Shown in pieces: positions 59,340-64,000 of a DNA stretch of 64,000 bases. The DNA comes from Ruminococcus sp. Its GTDB lineage: Bacteria; Bacillota; Clostridia; Oscillospirales; Ruminococcaceae. The number at the start of each line of letters is the position of its first letter. Position 1 is the stretch's first letter. The notes below the pieces were generated by a model. The model worked only from the letters and a program-made list of their open reading frames with translations. It had not been told where the DNA came from and searched no databases. The stretch covers positions 62,001-126,000 of the forward strand of contig SVNP01000004.1 in the NCBI GenBank assembly GCA_015066805.1, read 5' to 3'. A program made the translations under genes and the position numbers.

Positions 59340-59378
59340 CAAGCCGTTCTCCCTGCATGGGGAGGGCGGCTTTTTTGC
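59340..59378 (+). terminator. Intrinsic terminator
   Basis: AAGCCGTTCTCCC-TGCAT-GGGGAGGGCGGCTTTTTT. Confidence 0.75.
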
Positions 59379-59526
59379 TGCGGGGCAGGGGAATATATAC
59401 TATTTATATATACACTCTGCTATGCACTCTGCTGCCGCTGTATGGTCTTGCTTTTGGTGGCTTGCATGCAATCTTGCATCAAATGATAAAAAGAACCACC
59501 CAATCGTTGGTTGCATCTGTCAATAT

Positions 59527-59588
59527 GAAACAGGAATCTATAAAAATCGTGATTTTTACTTGACACAATTCCTGTTTCGGTGTAAAAT
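59527..59588 (+). promoter_or_regulatory. acn promoter with 11-bp perfect inverted repeat (candidate operator)
   Basis: GAAACAGGAAT (59527-59537) and ATTCCTGTTTC (59568-59578); TTGACA 59560-59565, N17, TAAAAT 59583-59588. Confidence 0.7.
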
Positions 59589-59623
59589 AGAATGGTATCA
59601 TTATATGGAAAGGATGATTCTTT

Positions 59624-61561
59624 ATGGGTCTTACCCTCACAGAAAAAATTCTCTCTGCACACCTTGTGGAAGGTGAGCTGGTGCGCGGCTCCGAGATCGG
59701 TATCCGCATTGACCAGACTCTGACACAGGACGCTACCGGCACCATGGCTTATCTGGAGTTTGAAGCAATGGGTGTGCCTCGTGTCCGTACCGAGCGTTCC
59801 GTGGCTTATATTGACCACAACACGCTGCAGAACGGCTTTGAAAACGCGGATGACCACCGCTTCATCGGCAGTTGTGCCAAGAAGCATGGTCTGTTCTTCT
59901 CCCGTCCGGGCAATGGTATCTGCCACCAAGTTCATCTGGAGCGTTACGGTATTCCCGGCAAAACACTGATCGGTTCCGATTCTCATACGCCCACAGGCGG
60001 CGGTCTGGGTATGCTTGCCATCGGTGCAGGCGGCCTGGATGTGGCTGTTGCCATGGGCGGCGGTGCTTATTATATTACCTGCCCCAAGGTGGTCAAGGTT
60101 GAGCTGACCGGTAAGCTTTCTCCCTGGGTGGCTGCCAAGGATGTGATCCTTGAGGTGCTGCGCCGTATGTCCGTAAAGGGCGGCGTGGGTAAGGTCATTG
60201 AATACTGCGGCGAAGGCGTGAAAACGCTGACTGTCCCTGAGCGTGCTACCATCACCAACATGGGTGCAGAGCTGGGCGCAACCTCCTCTATCTTCCCTTC
60301 TGATGAGATGACCCGTGATTTCCTGCGGGCACAGCAGCGTGAAGAGGTATGGGTACCTCTTGCTGCCGACGAGGACGCTGTTTATGATGAGCATATCGTC
60401 ATTGACCTGGGTGCATTGGTGCCTCTGGCAGCTTGCCCTCATTCTCCCGATAATGTAAAATCCATGGAGGAGATCGGCACCCTGAAGATCGATCAGGTTT
60501 GTATCGGTTCCTGCACCAACTCCTCTTTGCTGGATATGATGAAGGTTGCTCATATTCTCAAGGGCAAGACAGTACATCCCGATGTATCTCTGTCCATTGC
60601 TCCCGGCTCCAAGCAGGTGCTGAATATGCTGGCTGCCAACGGTGCGCTGGCTGATATGATCGACGCAGGTGCAAGAATCCTTGAGAGTGCTTGCGGCCCC
60701 TGCATCGGCATGGGTCAGTCGCCTAACTCCGCAGGTATTTCTCTGCGTACCTTTAACCGTAACTTTGAAGGCCGCTCCGGTACCAAGGATGGTCAGATCT
60801 ACCTGGTTTCCCCCGAAACCGCCGCTGCATCTGCACTGACCGGTTACCTGACCGACCCCAGAACGCTGGGCGATATGCCTGCATTCCCTCTGCCTGAGGT
60901 GTTTACCATCAATGATAATATGCTGACACCTCCCGCTGCTGAGGAGGATATGGCTGATGTGGAGATCCTGCGCGGACCCAACATCAAGCCCTACCCCGAA
61001 ACTGCTCCGCTGCTGGAGACCATTGAGGCACCTTGCTCCCTGAAGGTGGGCGATAATATCACCACAGACCACATTATGCCCGCAGGTGCAAAGATTCTGC
61101 CTCTGCGATCCAATATTCCCGCAATTTCTCAGCACTGCTTTGCAGTCTGCGATGAGGCCTTCCCCGCAAGAGCCAAGAAAATGGGCAAGAGCATCATTGT
61201 GGGCGGTGCAAACTACGGTCAGGGTTCTTCCCGTGAGCATGCAGCGCTTGCACCTCTGTATCTGGGTGTAAAGGCTGTTTTGGTGAAGTCCTTTGCCCGT
61301 ATCCACCGTGCAAACCTTATCAATGCAGGTATTCTGCCTCTGACCTTTGTCAACGAGGCTGACTATGACAAGATCGCACAGGGCGATGTGCTGGTGCTGG
61401 CGGATATCCGCAAGGCTGTTGAGGAAGGCAAGACCGAGCTGGTGGTTGTCAACAAGACCAATGGGGCCGAGATCCCTGTTCTTTGCGAGCTGACCGGCCG
61501 TACCAAGGATATCATGCTGGCAGGAGGTCTGCTGGATTACACCAGAGAGCAGTTGAAGTAA
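59624..61561 (+). CDS. acn: Aconitate hydratase
   Basis: IGSDSHTPTGGGLGMLAIGAGGLDVAVAMGG; GSCTNSSLLDMMKVAHIL; GGANYGQGSSREHAALAP. Confidence 0.96.
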   Translation: MGLTLTEKILSAHLVEGELVRGSEIGIRIDQTLTQDATGTMAYLEFEAMGVPRVRTERSVAYIDHNTLQNGFENADDHRFIGSCAKKHGLFFSRPGNGICHQVHLERYGIPGKTLIGSDSHTPTGGGLGMLAIGAGGLDVAVAMGGGAYYITCPKVVKVELTGKLSPWVAAKDVILEVLRRMSVKGGVGKVIEYCGEGVKTLTVPERATITNMGAELGATSSIFPSDEMTRDFLRAQQREEVWVPLAADEDAVYDEHIVIDLGALVPLAACPHSPDNVKSMEEIGTLKIDQVCIGSCTNSSLLDMMKVAHILKGKTVHPDVSLSIAPGSKQVLNMLAANGALADMIDAGARILESACGPCIGMGQSPNSAGISLRTFNRNFEGRSGTKDGQIYLVSPETAAASALTGYLTDPRTLGDMPAFPLPEVFTINDNMLTPPAAEEDMADVEILRGPNIKPYPETAPLLETIEAPCSLKVGDNITTDHIMPAGAKILPLRSNIPAISQHCFAVCDEAFPARAKKMGKSIIVGGANYGQGSSREHAALAPLYLGVKAVLVKSFARIHRANLINAGILPLTFVNEADYDKIAQGDVLVLADIRKAVEEGKTELVVVNKTNGAEIPVLCELTGRTKDIMLAGGLLDYTREQLK

Positions 61562-61598
61562 GATCTGCTTTGGGTATACGGACGGAAAGGAGTCATTT

Positions 61599-61958
61599 AT
61601 GACGTTTTGGTTCCCAGGCTTAGGTCCTGCTCATAACAGACAATACAAGCCGGATGGTACCCCGCGCACACCGGATCCTTCCATGAATTTTGTAGGTATC
61701 TTCAGCTTTGTTATTTCTGTTTTGGTGCTGATGAGTGCCATCACTGCCAATTGGGATTTTCTGTTGGCTGTGTTAGTGTTGCTTTTTGTGGGAACGATCC
61801 CGTATGGTATTCTTTTCCCGAAAATCAGAGAAAAAATGCAGCGGATGAAAACACAGGCTCCTGCAAAATACAGGGTTTTGGATGCTGTGGATGTTTGGTG
61901 CTTCCGCCTTGCGTGGATCGTTATGATCGTTGCTCTGATCTTCTTTATCCTTCATTAA
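61599..61958 (+). CDS. Small membrane protein, unknown function
   Basis: MTFWFPGLGPAHNRQYKPDGTPRTPDP... with several TM segments; GGAAAGGAG RBS. Confidence 0.65.
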   Translation: MTFWFPGLGPAHNRQYKPDGTPRTPDPSMNFVGIFSFVISVLVLMSAITANWDFLLAVLVLLFVGTIPYGILFPKIREKMQRMKTQAPAKYRVLDAVDVWCFRLAWIVMIVALIFFILH

Positions 61959-61974
61959 AGGAAGTGCAAACGTT

Positions 61975-62193
61975 ATGTTTCTGAACACAATAGCAATGCT
62001 GCGTTCCATTCGTATCCGCCACTGGACGGATATTGTGCTGATCGCCATTGCTGCGGTGCTGCTGTGGGGTATTCAGGCTTTGCTGCAAAAGCTGTTCCCC
62101 AATATGAGCGAGAAAACCGCACACATCATTTCCGTGATCATTACCTTTATCTTTGTGCTGATCTGGGTGTTCAATGTGCCGATTCCCGATTGA
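61975..62193 (+). CDS. Small membrane protein, unknown function
   Basis: MFLNTIAMLRSIRIRHWTDIVLIAIAAVLLWGIQALL..., two TM segments. Confidence 0.6.
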   Translation: MFLNTIAMLRSIRIRHWTDIVLIAIAAVLLWGIQALLQKLFPNMSEKTAHIISVIITFIFVLIWVFNVPIPD

Positions 62194-62265
62194 CGAGATG
62201 ATACATCCCACAGACTGTTTCAGCAGTCATCATGCGTGACCTGCGAAAAGGATAAGGTGACAGAA

Positions 62266-62586
62266 TTGAACTATTATCGTGGAAAGTTTTTTCATCTTGC
62301 TGTTGCATTGTTTGTCAGCTTGATCGGTGTCGGCATCGGATTCTTGATTGCATGGAAGTATGATGTATTGGATGACGGCGATTGGCTGCTGTATGGTGGC
62401 ATCGGCGGAAGCGTATTGGGAATTCCGATTGCTTTTGTACTGGATCGTTGGATGCATATTCGTTGGTCTGATATGCAAATCGACCGATTTTACCGTTGGT
62501 TTGATGGGGTTTTTGCAGTGTTATGTTTACTTGTTTGTATACTCGAATTGATATGGTGTTTTTTGATTCCTATATCCGATTTATAA
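62266..62586 (+). CDS. Small membrane protein, unknown function (start uncertain; non-ATG)
   Basis: (T/G)TG start; NYYRGKFFHLAVALFVSLIGVGIGFLIAW..., multiple TM segments. Confidence 0.5.
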   Translation: MNYYRGKFFHLAVALFVSLIGVGIGFLIAWKYDVLDDGDWLLYGGIGGSVLGIPIAFVLDRWMHIRWSDMQIDRFYRWFDGVFAVLCLLVCILELIWCFLIPISDL

Positions 62587-62609
62587 TGATGTGAAAGGAG
62601 CTTTTTCCC

Positions 62610-63821
62610 ATGGAGAAGATTAAAATGACAACTCCGCTGGTAGAGATGGACGGCGACGAAATGACCCGTATTCTCTGGCAGTGGATCAAGGATATTCTCA
62701 TTACCCCTTATGTAGAGCTGAATACCGAGTATTACGATCTGGGTCTTGCTCACCGTGAGGAGACCAAGGATCAGGTGACCTTTGACAGTGCCGAGGCTAC
62801 CAAAAAGTACGGTGTGGCCGTAAAGTGCGCTACCATTACGCCCAATGCTGCCAGAATGCCCGAATACAACCTCACCCAGATGTGGAAATCTCCCAACGGC
62901 ACCATCCGTGCCATTCTGGATGGTACCGTGTTCCGTACGCCCATTCTGGTCAAGGGCATTACTCCGTATATCCCCACCTGGACAAAGCCCATTACCATTG
63001 CTCGTCATGCCTACGGCGATGTTTACAAGAACACCGAGATGCAGGTCAAGGGCGGCGGTAAGGCTGAGCTGGTCTTTACCGACAAGGATGGCAACGAGAC
63101 CCGTCAGCTTATTCACGAGTTCAAGGGCGACGGTGTGATTCAGGGTATGCACAATGTGGATGCCAGCATTGCAGGCTTTGCGAGAGCTTGCTTCAACTAT
63201 GGTCTGGATCTGAAGCAGGATGTATGGTTTGCTTCCAAGGATACCATCTCCAAGCAGTATGACCACCGCTTCAAGGACATTTTTGCAGAGATCTTTGAGG
63301 CTGAGTACAAGGAGAAGTTCGCTGAGGCAGGCATTGAATACTTCTACACACTGATTGATGATGCCGTGGCTCGTGTGATCCGTTCCAACGGCGGCTATAT
63401 CTGGGCCTGCAAGAACTACGACGGCGATGTGATGTCCGATATGGTTTCCACTGCATACGGCAGCCTTGCGATGATGACTTCTGTGCTGGTTTCTCCCGAT
63501 GGTGTGTATGAGTACGAGGCTGCTCACGGTACCGTACAGCGTCACTACTACAAGCACCTGAAGGGTGAGGAGACCTCTACCAACTCTGTGGCAACGATCT
63601 TTGCATGGTCGGGTGCGCTGCGTAAGCGCGGTGAGCTGGACCGCATTCCCGCACTGTGCGAGTATGCCGATAAGTTGGAAAAGGCCACTCTGCAGACCAT
63701 TGAGGATGGCGTAATGACCGGTGACCTGTATCTGCTTTCCACGCTGGAGAACAAGCAGAAGGTCAACTCCAAGGCGTTCCTTGAGGCCATCAATGAGCGT
63801 CTTGCCGCTATGATGCAGTAA
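62610..63821 (+). CDS. icd: NADP-dependent isocitrate dehydrogenase
   Basis: [81 protein letters not shown]. Confidence 0.97.
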   Translation: MEKIKMTTPLVEMDGDEMTRILWQWIKDILITPYVELNTEYYDLGLAHREETKDQVTFDSAEATKKYGVAVKCATITPNAARMPEYNLTQMWKSPNGTIRAILDGTVFRTPILVKGITPYIPTWTKPITIARHAYGDVYKNTEMQVKGGGKAELVFTDKDGNETRQLIHEFKGDGVIQGMHNVDASIAGFARACFNYGLDLKQDVWFASKDTISKQYDHRFKDIFAEIFEAEYKEKFAEAGIEYFYTLIDDAVARVIRSNGGYIWACKNYDGDVMSDMVSTAYGSLAMMTSVLVSPDGVYEYEAAHGTVQRHYYKHLKGEETSTNSVATIFAWSGALRKRGELDRIPALCEYADKLEKATLQTIEDGVMTGDLYLLSTLENKQKVNSKAFLEAINERLAAMMQ

Positions 63822-63833
63822 GGAGCCGATACC

Positions 63834-64000
63834 ATGCCGAAACAGGCAATTTCTTCCTCTGTGATCCGCCGTCTGCCGCGATATCACCGCTTTTTACGGG
63901 AGCTGGAGCAGAAGGGCGTTATCCGTATTTCTTCCAAGGAGCTTTCCGAGCGCATGGGGCTGACTGCCTCCCAGATCCGGCAGGATCTGAACTGCTTTGG
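63834..64000 (+). CDS. rex: Redox-sensing transcriptional repressor Rex (3' truncated by window end)
   Basis: MPKQAISSSVIRRLPRYHRFLRELEQKGVIRISSKELSERMGLTASQIRQDLNCFG. Confidence 0.93.
   Translation, partial: MPKQAISSSVIRRLPRYHRFLRELEQKGVIRISSKELSERMGLTASQIRQDLNCF

Noticed and set aside
59420-61306. 628-aa minus-strand ORF
   Set aside because: Antisense shadow of aconitase.
1-64000. CRISPR arrays, transposons, prophage, or a new defence island
   Set aside because: No regularly spaced repeats of CRISPR type, no transposase/integrase/phage structural genes and no recognisable defence genes in any frame.

Overview
The window is a gene-dense, mid-GC Firmicutes chromosome segment, most likely from a cellulosome-producing Ruminococcus-type organism. 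That assignment rests on seven dockerin-bearing ORFs, Thr-rich linkers and the CAZyme repertoire; the species cannot be proven from the window. Left to right it contains: MATE exporter (truncated by the window edge); SAH-salvage-like cluster (amidohydrolase plus AhcY/SIH-hydrolase-like protein); DUF4317 protein; T-box-valS; ECF sigma factor coupled to a membrane LRR-dockerin protein; receiver-less Spo0A_C protein; plant-polysaccharide locus (GH26, GH43, GH5, CE1-like and SGNH esterases, CBM35, dockerins) with AraC-type regulators; TPP riboswitch with thiC-S-F-G-H-E-D; GH13, malQ and glgP; tRNA-Pro; Cthe_2159-like lipoprotein; asparaginase; nth; second T-box upstream of an XRE-cupin-acyl-CoA-ligase fusion; two secreted dockerin proteins, one a serine protease; cysteine synthase; aconitase - small membrane proteins - icd - rex (truncated by the window edge). 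I saw no CRISPR array, transposase or phage genes. The least conventional signals are: (i) two intergenic arrays of GATAT motifs phased at exactly 11 bp, both between convergent genes; (ii) a T-box in front of an HTH-cupin-acyl-CoA ligase fusion; (iii) a stand-alone Spo0A DNA-binding domain gene with 0A-box-like sites at its promoter; (iv) regulators combining a LacI-type PBP1 domain, a degenerate GGDEF domain and an AraC HTH; (v) an ECF sigma factor translationally coupled to a transmembrane LRR-dockerin protein. All assignments are by eye from sequence and translated ORFs; no database search was run.
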